From: CAZCCV01 sp964497515 | GTDB lineage: Bacteria; Armatimonadota; UBA5829; DTLH01 | Assembly: GCA_964497515.1 (NCBI GenBank) | Contig: CAZCCV010000026.1 | Coordinates: forward strand, 1 to 35,011 | Length of the DNA: 35,011 nt | Direction: 5' to 3' | Shown: positions 24,036 through 32,066 of the stretch, piece by piece | Position numbering within the stretch: the stretch's first letter is position 1 | How the letters are laid out: every line of letters starts with the position of its first letter | Made by a program: the position numbers and the translations under genes | The notes under the pieces: model-generated | What the model saw: only the letters and a program-made list of their open reading frames with translations | Told to the model about the DNA's origin: nothing | Database searches by the model: none

Positions 24036-26726
24036 GTGCATCCAGAAGGCTACTTGAAAGTCTCTAAAGAGATGCTATTGTCGCTTTCCCCAAGGGCGAA
24101 ACAGCGATTGCTGCGCTTTTTAATCCGTTGGGGGCGTTACGATTCCGCACTGCCGATAGCTCGTGTTCTAGCAGAGGAAGCTCCTGATGGCATCCTGTAT
24201 CCCGCGCTTCTAGCACAGACTCTGATTGCATTAGGTGAGGTCGATGAAGCATCGGAGGTGGTCGCCGACCTTGAAGACAGACACCGTGGTCGGCCTATGA
24301 CCCTCGAAGCATCAGCCTGCCTGCAAATGGCTCTTGGAAACCTTCCAGAGTCTCTCAAGTTGTACCTTCAGATGCTGGAACTGAACACAGACAGCACAAA
24401 TGCTTGGCGCGGTATGGCACAGGTCTACTACAGTGCCGGTCAGATTGACAAAGCCCACAGGTGCTGCCAGCAAGTGATCCAGATTTGTGCGAGCAGAGCT
24501 TCTGCAAAACCAGGTTCGCCGCCGTGTCCTTATCCTAATGTAATGCGGATTCTCGCGGATATTCACAGGCGCTCAAGCGATAATAAGCTGGCCGAAGAGA
24601 TCGAAATGCAGCTGTTGAGAGACGAGCGCAAAGAAGAGTTGCAGCTACTGGATGAGATCACCCCGAGGGCTTCGTATAATCCTCGGCAACCTCAGAATCA
24701 GCCGCCAATTGTTGATGAACCACCAGTTGCCAAACTCCACGCAGACGCAAAAACAGCTTTGACAGAGGTGTTCGGGCATGCGAGCTTCGGGCAGGGGCAA
24801 GAGGAAGCTATATCTAGTATTATGGCTGGTCAAGATTTGCTTGTTGTAATGCCAACCGGTGGCGGAAAATCACTATGCTATCAGCTTCCAGCCGTGCTCG
24901 GGCTCCGTGTTGTAGTAATAACACCGTTGAAGGCGCTCATGAAAGATCAATTAGATGGTCTTCCTGCTTCACTCTCTAACCGTTCTGTAGTTATCAACAG
25001 TGATCTCGAAAGCGATGATATGGAGAAAGAAATCGCGAAGATAGCTGAAGGTTGTTACGACCTGATATACGCAGCGCCGGAACGGCTCCGACAAGCCCCA
25101 TTTCTTTATGCACTGAAGCGTGCGGGTATCAATCTGTTTGTCGTCGACGAAGTTCACTGTCTGAGTATCTGGGGACACGATTTCAGGCCGGATTACTTGT
25201 TCATCGCGCCTGCACTGGAACTGTTGGGGCGTCCAACGTTTTGTGGGATGACAGCCACGGCTCCTTCAGCAATTCGGGAAGAGATCGCTTCACACACCGG
25301 CCGCAATCTCATCACGGTAAGTGCAGGAACGTACCGTGCAAACTTGTTTCTACAAGTGAAGCGCGTTTCAACCAAGCTCGAAAAGCTGCGCGCCATATCG
25401 AAGTTCTGTCTTTCGGAACCGGGATCAGGCATCATCTATGCTGACACTCGCAAAGGAACCGAAGAGATTGCATCATTTCTGCGAACAGCAGGGGTGGAAG
25501 CCGAGCACTATCACGCAGGTATGACGCCTGAAGAGCGCGTTGCGGTTCAGGATATTTTTATGTCTGGCAACTCACGCATCATTGTGGCCACCGTAGCCTT
25601 CGGAATGGGAGTCGACAAACCAGATGTTCGTTTCGTGATTCATTTCTCGCCGCCAAAGTCGGTAGAGAATTACTATCAAGAAGCTGGCAGGGCTGGGCGC
25701 GATGGATTGGTGTCTACGTGCCTGCTATTCTGCTCACCATCGGATGCGGGAACACTCACCAAACGAGCAAATGCGCCTCAGTTGACCATAGAACAGTTAA
25801 AGTATGTCTATGATTGCATTAAAAAATTGATACCACACGGCTCTGGCCTAATCCACATAGATGATATTCAGCGCGACACCAGACTCTACGAAGTATCGGT
25901 GCGAGTTGCTGTCAGCTTGCTCGAGAAGGCAGGTTTGCTGACCAGGAGGCTGGATGTGCCAATTAACGTAAGTCTGAAGGTTCGGCATTCCGCTGATCTC
26001 GCACCAGAGTTGACACTCTTCGTTAAGGCAGCGCACCTCCGAGTCGGGCAGAGAGTAGCGCTGGACGCAACCGAGCTAGCAGCTCGCTCGGGAATACCGC
26101 TATCCAGACTAGAGTGGACACTTCTTGAATGGCGCGATCGGGGATGGATATTTTTCCGCACGTCTGGGCGAACAATGCATCTCGAGCGCAACAAACCACC
26201 TTCAAACGCAAAACAGTTGCTCGAGGATCTACTGCAAGCACAGGCTGTTTCGGCGAAGACAAAGGCATCGAAGCTTCTGGAATACGTAAGAACGAACGAC
26301 TGCAGGCACGATTATATTTTGCAGCATTTCGGCGAGGAACCGATCCAAAAATGCTCCACGTGCGATAACTGCTGCAAACGACACACTCCATCCACCTTTT
26401 CAGATACCCATCTGCTGATTCTAAGAGGTATATGTAGCCTGCCCATTCGGCTAGGCAGAAGTGGTTTAGCAAAGGCTTTTACAGGATGCAGATCGTGTCC
26501 TATCCAACCCCACGAATGGCCGCATTTGGGTGCCCTTTCGAGTTACAGCAGGAATGGCGTCGAAGGTTTGCTGGATGATTTGAGGGACTGGGGTTATCTT
26601 GAGCGAGATGGAAGTCCGCTGCGTCCGCTTCTCGTGCTGACTCCGGCAGGCAGAAAACTCGCTGTATCTGAGGCAGATAGACAGATTCCGATTCTGCCTA
26701 TAAGACAGCGCGAATTGGCGGAGTGA
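24036..26726 (+). CDS. RecQ-family DNA helicase with N-terminal TPR domain
   Basis: An 896-residue fusion. Residues about 10-200 are TPR-like helical repeats (LPIARVLAEEAPDGILYPAL; AWRGMAQVYYSAGQIDKAH). A proline-rich linker (210-230) leads to a RecQ helicase from about 240: Walker A MPTGGGKS (272-279), DEVH (371-374), TATAP (406-410) and motif VI QEAGRAGRDG (548-557). The RecQ zinc-binding region has CRHDYILQHF and CSTCDNC, followed by winged-helix-like and C-terminal parts. RecQ helicases unwind 3'-to-5' at branched DNA during repair and recombination. The usual RecQ lacks TPRs. GTG 24036 has GGGAG 6 nt upstream, overlapping the stop of the small gene. It is the last gene of the DUF488 cassette. 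Confidence 0.93.
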   Translation: MHPEGYLKVSKEMLLSLSPRAKQRLLRFLIRWGRYDSALPIARVLAEEAPDGILYPALLAQTLIALGEVDEASEVVADLEDRHRGRPMTLEASACLQMALGNLPESLKLYLQMLELNTDSTNAWRGMAQVYYSAGQIDKAHRCCQQVIQICASRASAKPGSPPCPYPNVMRILADIHRRSSDNKLAEEIEMQLLRDERKEELQLLDEITPRASYNPRQPQNQPPIVDEPPVAKLHADAKTALTEVFGHASFGQGQEEAISSIMAGQDLLVVMPTGGGKSLCYQLPAVLGLRVVVITPLKALMKDQLDGLPASLSNRSVVINSDLESDDMEKEIAKIAEGCYDLIYAAPERLRQAPFLYALKRAGINLFVVDEVHCLSIWGHDFRPDYLFIAPALELLGRPTFCGMTATAPSAIREEIASHTGRNLITVSAGTYRANLFLQVKRVSTKLEKLRAISKFCLSEPGSGIIYADTRKGTEEIASFLRTAGVEAEHYHAGMTPEERVAVQDIFMSGNSRIIVATVAFGMGVDKPDVRFVIHFSPPKSVENYYQEAGRAGRDGLVSTCLLFCSPSDAGTLTKRANAPQLTIEQLKYVYDCIKKLIPHGSGLIHIDDIQRDTRLYEVSVRVAVSLLEKAGLLTRRLDVPINVSLKVRHSADLAPELTLFVKAAHLRVGQRVALDATELAARSGIPLSRLEWTLLEWRDRGWIFFRTSGRTMHLERNKPPSNAKQLLEDLLQAQAVSAKTKASKLLEYVRTNDCRHDYILQHFGEEPIQKCSTCDNCCKRHTPSTFSDTHLLILRGICSLPIRLGRSGLAKAFTGCRSCPIQPHEWPHLGALSSYSRNGVEGLLDDLRDWGYLERDGSPLRPLLVLTPAGRKLAVSEADRQIPILPIRQRELAE

Positions 26727-26762
26727 ATCATCTCTGATATACTGACGACGTATCTGGTGGAG

Positions 26763-27446
26763 TTATCGCTTCTGAACTTCAACCGACCAGTCTACGATAT
26801 CGAGATTGGGAACTCTTACGTCTCCAGCGTCCTCGATCAGTGTTCGGGAGTTCGAATAGGTTTGGCTGTTTCGCACTGATATGGTGATGAAGTCATTCCC
26901 TCTCGACCCGAGAGCGTCGTAGTATCGGTTGGAGACAGGGGTATTCGGATCCAGCGGGCGCAGGTTTGTTGTTATGAAGTTGATATTGATAGTGTCGATG
27001 GTGTTCGCATCAATCCCGGGTGGGATGATCTGCTCGAGCGACACGGCGAACTGCAGTCTGTTCGCTCCGTGCGGTGGCGTGGAATAAGTTATAGGGGTAC
27101 CCACAAACACGGTATCGGTCAGGCTCCCCGGCTGGAATCGGTAGACTCCGTAACCCTGGGGCTGAAACTGATCAAACAACACATAACTCGTTATATTGCC
27201 CGTGCCCCAGCCGTTTCCCCAAGGGATGCCGGCGATAGGAATCGGCCCAGGGGTAGTGCTTCCAGAAGTATCGAAAGCGACGTAATAGTACATAGTGGGG
27301 TCGATGTCTCCATCGACAGTCATTGATATTATGAGTCTGGTTCCGGATTCTGGAGTCACGTTTTCCGGAAATCTGGCGCACCCTGTGACTAATATACACA
27401 GAAGCGCAATGGCGAACACTGTTATGCTAAGCCTGTGTGGACTCAT
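26763..27446 (-). CDS. Predicted lipoprotein of unknown function
   Basis: A 227-residue protein with a lipoprotein signal: a basic start, a hydrophobic core (residues 8-20) and the lipobox VTGC with Cys23. The mature part is beta-rich, with many Gly, Pro, Thr and Asn, including IPWGNGWGTGNITSYVLFD and FITTNLRPLDPNTPVSNRYYD. No domain is recognised. It is probably exported and lipid-anchored. The lnt gene, whose product finishes lipoproteins, is divergent and begins 59 bp away. AGGAGA lies just upstream of the ATG. It converges with recQ, 36 bp from its stop. Confidence 0.82.
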   Translation of the reverse strand: MSPHRLSITVFAIALLCILVTGCARFPENVTPESGTRLIISMTVDGDIDPTMYYYVAFDTSGSTTPGPIPIAGIPWGNGWGTGNITSYVLFDQFQPQGYGVYRFQPGSLTDTVFVGTPITYSTPPHGANRLQFAVSLEQIIPPGIDANTIDTININFITTNLRPLDPNTPVSNRYYDALGSRGNDFITISVRNSQTYSNSRTLIEDAGDVRVPNLDIVDWSVEVQKR

Positions 27447-27505
27447 TCGATCTCCTGTTTCGACCTTGCAGACAGAACTGCCTGGGTTGAGTGCTGTAAC
27501 GCGTT

Positions 27506-29044
27506 ATGTCTAAAGAAATGCTAAGCAGATTATATCACAAACAGACTCTGAAGAACGTGCTGCTCGCAGTAGTGAGCGGGGTTGTGTTGACACTGGCATT
27601 CCCCAAGTTAGCATTCTATCCTCTGGCGTGGGTAGGGCTGGTTCCGCTGCTTATGGCTGTTCGTCGTACGACTCCACTTGGCAGCTTCTTTCTCGGCTGG
27701 TTAACCGGCTTTGTATTCTTTGCAGGATTGCTTTACTGGATAGGGCTTTTCGGAGTGTTACCCTGGCTGATGCTCGCGCTTAAGGAAGGTTTGGCGATTG
27801 CCGTATTCGCAATTGTCGCTAACGTTATTCTCTCCCGCTGCAATCTTGCGATAATTGCGCTTCCGGCGGTGTGGACGGCTCTTGAATATGTGCGAACGCT
27901 GGGAATCTTTGGATTCACGTGGGGCGATTTGGCTTACTCTCAGGTCAAGTGGCTGCCGTTTGTTCAATTGGCCGCACTGACAGGCTCTTGGGGTATCTCA
28001 TTTCTGATCGTGCTTTGGAATGTGGCCGCTGCCGAACTAATCTATACCCGGTCGTTCGCTGCAAGGCTGTATGTTGCTGCAACAGCACTTCTGGTTCTCA
28101 TCACTGCTATTGGTGGCCAAATGGCGATTAGCCGCATCAACAAAGATGGTCAGCAGCCTGACATGTCAGTAGCGTTAGTCCAAAGTGGTATCGAGCTCAC
28201 GTGGGCTGACGATGAGAGAGTTTTGGAGTCTCACGAAGCGTATTCAAGAATGACGAAATCACTCGGCAGTAATAGTTGCTTCGATCTTATAGTATGGCCG
28301 GAGTCGGCAATTGCGGGCGATTTCAAAGCTTCTGCCATTCTGCAGAACGAGATGCTTTCACTTGCCGAATATGCTCAATCGTATCTGCTCGCTGGGGGGT
28401 TAAGCCGAATTATAGACGACAATGCTCCGGGAGGTTTTCGAGAGTATAACTCAGCTTATATGATGAGTCCGGACGGACAATTTGTGAGTGAGCACAGCAA
28501 AGTGCGACTGGTGCCCTTTGGCGAGTTCGTTCCGGGAAGAGGCTGGCTGCCATTCCTCGACCATTACCGGGTCAACGATTTCGACCGCTACCCCGGAGCA
28601 GGGTACATACCGATTCGCACACCTTTTGGCGATTTAGGTGTTATGATCTGCTTTGAGTCTACGTTCCCTTACATCGGCCGCACTTATGTAAACGAGGGAG
28701 CCGAACTGCTCGTTGTCATAACCAATGATTCCTGGTTCAAACAGACCGCGGCAGCCGCTCAGCACGCAGATTTCTCTGTTTTAAGGGCAATCGAGATGCG
28801 GCGCTATGTCGCGCGAGCTGCAACTACTGGCATATCCTGTCTTGTGACTCCTACAGGCGAGGTTCAAGTGCGTGCCGATCTTGATGAGGAGGCTCTAGTG
28901 GAAGGCAAGCTTGCAATGCTGCACGACAAGACCCTCTACGCACTTTGGGGTGATTGGTTTGTTTGGGTCTCAGTGCTGGTAGGACTCATCTGTTTGCTGC
29001 GAGCAGTTTTGGTCCAATCTTGCGTGAAGGGGCGCTCATGCTAG
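27506..29044 (+). CDS. lnt: Apolipoprotein N-acyltransferase
   Basis: A 512-residue integral membrane enzyme that adds the third acyl chain to the N-terminal cysteine of lipoproteins. The N-terminal half has about seven membrane spans. The C-terminal nitrilase-like domain carries the catalytic triad: Glu266 in WPESA, Lys332 in SKVRLVPFGEF and Cys382 in CFESTFP, matching E267, K335 and C387 of E. coli in order and spacing. One span closes the protein. Length is close to the family norm. Presence of Lnt supports a diderm envelope. The Shine-Dalgarno is weak at ATG 27506; ATG 27518 is an alternative. The minus-strand lipoprotein promoter appears to lie inside the first codons. A hairpin follows 33 nt after the stop. 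Confidence 0.96.
   Translation: MSKEMLSRLYHKQTLKNVLLAVVSGVVLTLAFPKLAFYPLAWVGLVPLLMAVRRTTPLGSFFLGWLTGFVFFAGLLYWIGLFGVLPWLMLALKEGLAIAVFAIVANVILSRCNLAIIALPAVWTALEYVRTLGIFGFTWGDLAYSQVKWLPFVQLAALTGSWGISFLIVLWNVAAAELIYTRSFAARLYVAATALLVLITAIGGQMAISRINKDGQQPDMSVALVQSGIELTWADDERVLESHEAYSRMTKSLGSNSCFDLIVWPESAIAGDFKASAILQNEMLSLAEYAQSYLLAGGLSRIIDDNAPGGFREYNSAYMMSPDGQFVSEHSKVRLVPFGEFVPGRGWLPFLDHYRVNDFDRYPGAGYIPIRTPFGDLGVMICFESTFPYIGRTYVNEGAELLVVITNDSWFKQTAAAAQHADFSVLRAIEMRRYVARAATTGISCLVTPTGEVQVRADLDEEALVEGKLAMLHDKTLYALWGDWFVWVSVLVGLICLLRAVLVQSCVKGRSC
27529..27537 (-). promoter_or_regulatory. Extended -10 promoter element for the lipoprotein gene
   Basis: On the minus strand TGATATAAT (27537-27529) is a perfect -10 with the TGn extension. 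No good -35 is found at 16-18 bp, which extended -10 promoters can tolerate. It would start about 76 nt before the lipoprotein ATG and lies inside the first codons of lnt. Confidence 0.4.
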
Positions 29045-29077
29045 GTGGGGTAGGGATCACACGAACGCCCCGTCGAA

Positions 29078-29099
29078 TCGGCCGACTTTCGTCGGCCGA
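29078..29099. terminator. Hairpin between convergent lnt and small membrane-protein genes
   Basis: TCGGCCGAC (29078-29086) and GTCGGCCGA (29091-29099) form a perfect 9-bp stem with a 4-nt TTTC loop. It starts 33 nt after the lnt stop and ends 8 bp short of the convergent small gene's stop, so it could end both transcripts. No U-tract is seen. Confidence 0.6.
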
Positions 29100-29106
29100 A
29101 GCAGTG

Positions 29107-29265
29107 CTATACGTGTCCGAGCGCCTGTATTCCTCCCGTGCTGCTCTCATCTCCGGTTGTGGAGACAATTCTGTTTGTTCTTCGAGCTAGAACAAACGCG
29201 CCATATACAACGATTATCGCCAAAAATGTCAGGGAACCCGCGGCTCCCAGTATCAAAGCAACCAT
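29107..29265 (-). CDS. Small single-span membrane protein (52 residues)
   Basis: A 52-residue frame on the minus strand, starting MVALILGAAGSLTFL. It has one long hydrophobic helix (about 2-27) followed by a basic stop-transfer (ARRTNR) and a short polar tail. This gives an N-out/C-in single-span topology. A GGGGTG lies about 8 nt before the ATG. It is not recognised. It faces lnt, with a shared hairpin at 29078-29099. Upstream are a perfect 10-bp palindrome (29308-29317) and a 7-bp inverted repeat (29285-29291 with 29332-29338), which may regulate it. Small single-span proteins of this sort often modulate larger membrane enzymes; that is inference. Confidence 0.5.
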   Translation of the reverse strand: MVALILGAAGSLTFLAIIVVYGAFVLARRTNRIVSTTGDESSTGGIQALGHV

Positions 29266-29380
29266 TTCTCACACCCCAGTAGTGTCGCACTAAAGAGTAT
29301 GTTGGTGATACTAGTATGCCCAGCAGAGTGGAGTGCGAAACGGAAATCAATCGAGATTTCTTATCTTGGTGAATCCGGAT

Positions 29381-29896
29381 TTACCGGAACCGTTTCACTT
29401 CGAAACGGCTAAGAGTCATCTGCTCGTTTCGGTTGATGTTAGCCTTCTGACGCGCAATATCTATCTGTTCTTCGACGCTGTCTACGCCTTCGAGATTTGG
29501 AAGAAGAACTCCCCGGCGGTTGCCACATTCGACGATGACTCCATAGCGATTTGGGTCAAGCACGCTTCTGTCACCGATGACTTCCGGAGCATCTAGAACA
29601 TCCACAGAGCAGGTCAAGTCGCTGATCTCGTCTGGTGTCACGGGCAGAAACCGAGGGTCTCTGGTTGCAGAACTGATTGCGTTCTGAATGATTTCGTGCG
29701 CAATCGAGGGTTGAGTAGGCTCGAGTGTGCCGATGCATCCTCGAAGCTCTCCGAATTTCTTGAGAGAGACGAAGACTCCCGCTTGTCCCGATAGCTCCTG
29801 TTCAACGCTGGCGGGCGGCTCGATAGTCTCTTTGCGGCATATGTAGGCTTCTATTGCCTCCAAGGCAAGCTTCACGTGCGGGCTCATATCAGTCAT
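29381..29896 (-). CDS. AMMECR1-domain protein
   Basis: A 171-residue protein that is nearly all AMMECR1 domain. The hallmark is KKFGELRGCIGTLEPTQ (about 46-62), with the conserved LRGCIG, then a DPRFLPVTPDEISDLTCSVDVL segment and NRRGVLLPNLEGVDSVEEQ. AMMECR1 proteins are conserved in all domains of life. In bacteria they often come with a MEMO homologue and a radical SAM enzyme, but neither is present here. Biochemical function is unknown. It overlaps plsY by 8 bp and is the last gene of the der-plsY unit. Translation starts at ATG 29896 with AAGGAG 12 nt upstream; ATG 29887 is a less likely alternative. Confidence 0.9.
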   Translation of the reverse strand: MTDMSPHVKLALEAIEAYICRKETIEPPASVEQELSGQAGVFVSLKKFGELRGCIGTLEPTQPSIAHEIIQNAISSATRDPRFLPVTPDEISDLTCSVDVLDAPEVIGDRSVLDPNRYGVIVECGNRRGVLLPNLEGVDSVEEQIDIARQKANINRNEQMTLSRFEVKRFR

Positions 29897-30527
29897 TGTC
29901 TTCTGAGTCTCCTTCAGTCAGAGCTTTCTGTCCATACTTAGGTTCAGTATGGTTCAGAAGCCGCTGAATATTCGACTTATGTCTCAGTAGAATCAGGCAA
30001 GCAGCAACAAGCGCAAGAATGGTGTATGGCTGTGGAATTGGGCCCCCATACACTCCGAAATACATCATTACAGGCACAGATGCGCTCGCAACTATCGATG
30101 CCAGCGAGACATATCTGAACAAAGCCACAAGCAGTAACCAGATTCCAAACGCCGTGAGCGCAATTGGTGGGTTCAGCCCGATTATCACGCCCAGGCTCGT
30201 TGCGACTCCTTTTCCACCTTTAAATCCAAGGAATGGTGAGGCGCTGTGGCCAAGTATCGAAAGCAATCCAGCAGCAATTACGTAATAAGGCTGATTAGGT
30301 CCCGATAGATTGCTGTTTGCAAGCAGCACCGGAATAAAACCTTTCAGTGTATCTCCGATGAATACAACGGCTGCTGGCCCAGGGCCGAGAGTTCTCAGCA
30401 CATTTGTCGCTCCAATGTTGCCGCTGCCGAGTGTTCGTATATCGATACCTCGCATTTTGCCGACAATCAGCCCTATCGGCACCGAGCCGAGCAAGTAAGA
30501 AAACGCAAGAGTGCAACTCAGACACAT
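29889..30527 (-). CDS. plsY: Glycerol-3-phosphate acyltransferase PlsY
   Basis: A 212-residue inner-membrane enzyme that transfers an acyl group from acyl-phosphate to glycerol 3-phosphate, the first step of phospholipid synthesis. All family motifs are seen: GSGNIGATN (about 35-43), the Gly-rich loop FKGGKGVATS (about 103-112) and the C-terminal HKSNIQRL (about 183-190). Five hydrophobic spans fit the known topology. The ATG at 30527 directly follows the der stop codon, with GAAGGA just upstream. The C-terminal tail (about 190-212) is longer and more acidic than in compact PlsY proteins. PlsX, its usual partner, is not in the window. Confidence 0.95.
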   Translation of the reverse strand: MCLSCTLAFSYLLGSVPIGLIVGKMRGIDIRTLGSGNIGATNVLRTLGPGPAAVVFIGDTLKGFIPVLLANSNLSGPNQPYYVIAAGLLSILGHSASPFLGFKGGKGVATSLGVIIGLNPPIALTAFGIWLLLVALFRYVSLASIVASASVPVMMYFGVYGGPIPQPYTILALVAACLILLRHKSNIQRLLNHTEPKYGQKALTEGDSEDND

Positions 30528-31850
30528 CTATTCCTTCTCCCTCTGTGCTTTCCTTGGGATTATACGTATGCGCGTTCCCTCGTAACTGTACGCCTTGCGT
30601 ATCTGGTTCTCCAAATATCTTGCATAGGAGAAATGCACCAGTTCAGGATCGTTCACAAATATGATCACTGTTGGCGGTTTAACAGAAGGCATCGTAGCGT
30701 ATCTGATTTTCAGCGGTCTGCCCTTATGAGCAATTGGATGCGCGTCCAGTGCGTCTTGAACGATTCTATTGAGCTCGCCTGTAGGTATGCGCTGTGCGTG
30801 ATTCTGGTTGACTTCAATTGCTGTCTCCACTGCCGGAGATATCCCCCAACTATTGATAGCTGAAGTAAATACAACAGGCGCATATTCGAGGAATGCCATC
30901 TCTTTTCGGATTTCGGCTGTGAAACCTCGGTAACCCATCTTGCCCTTTTGTAGATCCCACTTGTTTACTACGATTACACAACCACGGCCAGACTCGTGAA
31001 TGAAACCTCCCACACGCTTATCGCCTTCGGTGATACCGTCACCTGCATCGATTAGCAGCATAGAGACATCACTTCTTTCCAGTGCACGAATCGCGCGTAG
31101 GAATGTATAGTACTCAATGGAGCCCTGAATCTTACCGGCGCGGCGGATGCCTGCAGTATCTACAAGCACAATCTCCTGATCGTCATGCTCGAAGAGAGTA
31201 TCGATTGCATCGCGTGTTGTGCCAGGTATATTAGAGACAATCACCCGCTCTTCTCCGAGGATTGCATTCACAAGGGAGGATTTGCCAACATTAGGCCGGC
31301 CGACTATAGAGAGGCGGATTGCTTCAGATGGAAGCGCATCTTCGTCTGTAGCAGAAGGCATTGCAGCGATAATATCGTCGAGTGCGTCTGCAAGTCCACG
31401 GCCGTGAATCGATGATACCGGACGAACCTCTCCGAGACCGAGATTGTAAAACTCGGCTGCCTCTAACTCCAGCTTCTCATTATCTACCTTATTGGCGATC
31501 AATAATACAGGAACACTGGTTCTGCGAAGCTCTTCGGCCAGCATTTCGTCTGTGCTTGTAATGCCTTCTGTAGCATCTAGCACAAAGACGACAACATCCG
31601 CTTCATCCATTGCCAGCTGTGCTTGCTGCGAGACTTGAACGGTAAGCGGGTCGGATTCGTTAAAGAGAATACCGCCGGTGTCAGTGACTACAAACTGTCG
31701 TCCGCTCCATTCGGCTTCAGCGTACAGCCTGTCTCTGGTTATACCGGGCACATCTTCGACGATTGCCAGTCTCTGTCCGACTATTCGGTTGAACAAGGTG
31801 GACTTACCGACGTTAGGTCTGCCCACAATGGCGACTATGGGTTTGTCCAT
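30528..31850 (-). CDS. der: Ribosome-assembly GTPase Der (EngA)
   Basis: A 440-residue protein with two tandem GTPase domains and a C-terminal KH-like domain. G1 motifs occur twice, GRPNVGKSTLFN near the start and GRPNVGKSSLVN near residue 180, with DTGG/DTAG G3 and NKVD/NKWD G4 motifs. Der binds the large ribosomal subunit and is needed for its maturation. ATG 31850 is preferred over ATG 31868: GGAGG lies 4 nt upstream, and the chain then opens with MDKPIVAIVG as in the family. A promoter at 31912-31884 gives a leader of about 27 nt. It heads a unit with plsY and the AMMECR1-domain gene and is divergent from ftcD. Confidence 0.96.
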   Translation of the reverse strand: MDKPIVAIVGRPNVGKSTLFNRIVGQRLAIVEDVPGITRDRLYAEAEWSGRQFVVTDTGGILFNESDPLTVQVSQQAQLAMDEADVVVFVLDATEGITSTDEMLAEELRRTSVPVLLIANKVDNEKLELEAAEFYNLGLGEVRPVSSIHGRGLADALDDIIAAMPSATDEDALPSEAIRLSIVGRPNVGKSSLVNAILGEERVIVSNIPGTTRDAIDTLFEHDDQEIVLVDTAGIRRAGKIQGSIEYYTFLRAIRALERSDVSMLLIDAGDGITEGDKRVGGFIHESGRGCVIVVNKWDLQKGKMGYRGFTAEIRKEMAFLEYAPVVFTSAINSWGISPAVETAIEVNQNHAQRIPTGELNRIVQDALDAHPIAHKGRPLKIRYATMPSVKPPTVIIFVNDPELVHFSYARYLENQIRKAYSYEGTRIRIIPRKAQREKE

Positions 31851-31883
31851 CTGTCCTCCATTACCCAATTGGTTACAGGCAAA

Positions 31884-31912
31884 ATGCTACCACGAATCAG
31901 CCCGACGGTCAA
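31884..31912 (-). promoter_or_regulatory. Sigma70-type promoter for der-plsY-AMMECR1
   Basis: On the minus strand: -35 TTGACC (31912-31907), 17 bp, -10 TAGCAT (31889-31884), with TGG directly upstream of the -10. The start is expected at about 31877, a 27-nt leader before ATG 31850. The same plan occurs at three other promoters here. Confidence 0.65.
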
Positions 31913-32004
31913 ACAGCAGCGCTCGCAGTTTATTACCATCCCGCATTCGAGAAGTCAGCCTCCAAAGGCATTTGCTGAAGCGAGATATGCCCTGCTACTA
32001 GCAC

Positions 32005-32035
32005 TTGCCTGCCAATCTGTCGTAAGATCTATACG
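32005..32035 (+). promoter_or_regulatory. Possible promoter for ftcD
   Basis: TTGCCT (32005-32010) and TATACG (32030-32035) are separated by 19 bp, longer than ideal. A start near 32042 would give a 25-nt leader containing the GGAGG of ftcD. Weaker than the other promoters listed. Confidence 0.35.
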
Positions 32036-32066
32036 AGGTCACTGTATGGTTATTGTGGAGGAGTAA

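Noticed and set aside
29343..29360. Terminator hairpin after the AMMECR1 gene (GAAATC/GATTTC)
   Set aside because: Only a 6-bp AT-rich stem without a U-tract; too weak to list as a feature.
31623..32066. Plus-strand frame of 147 codons between der and ftcD
   Set aside because: Most of it is antisense to der, it runs through the der promoter and ends just at ftcD, and it has no domain.
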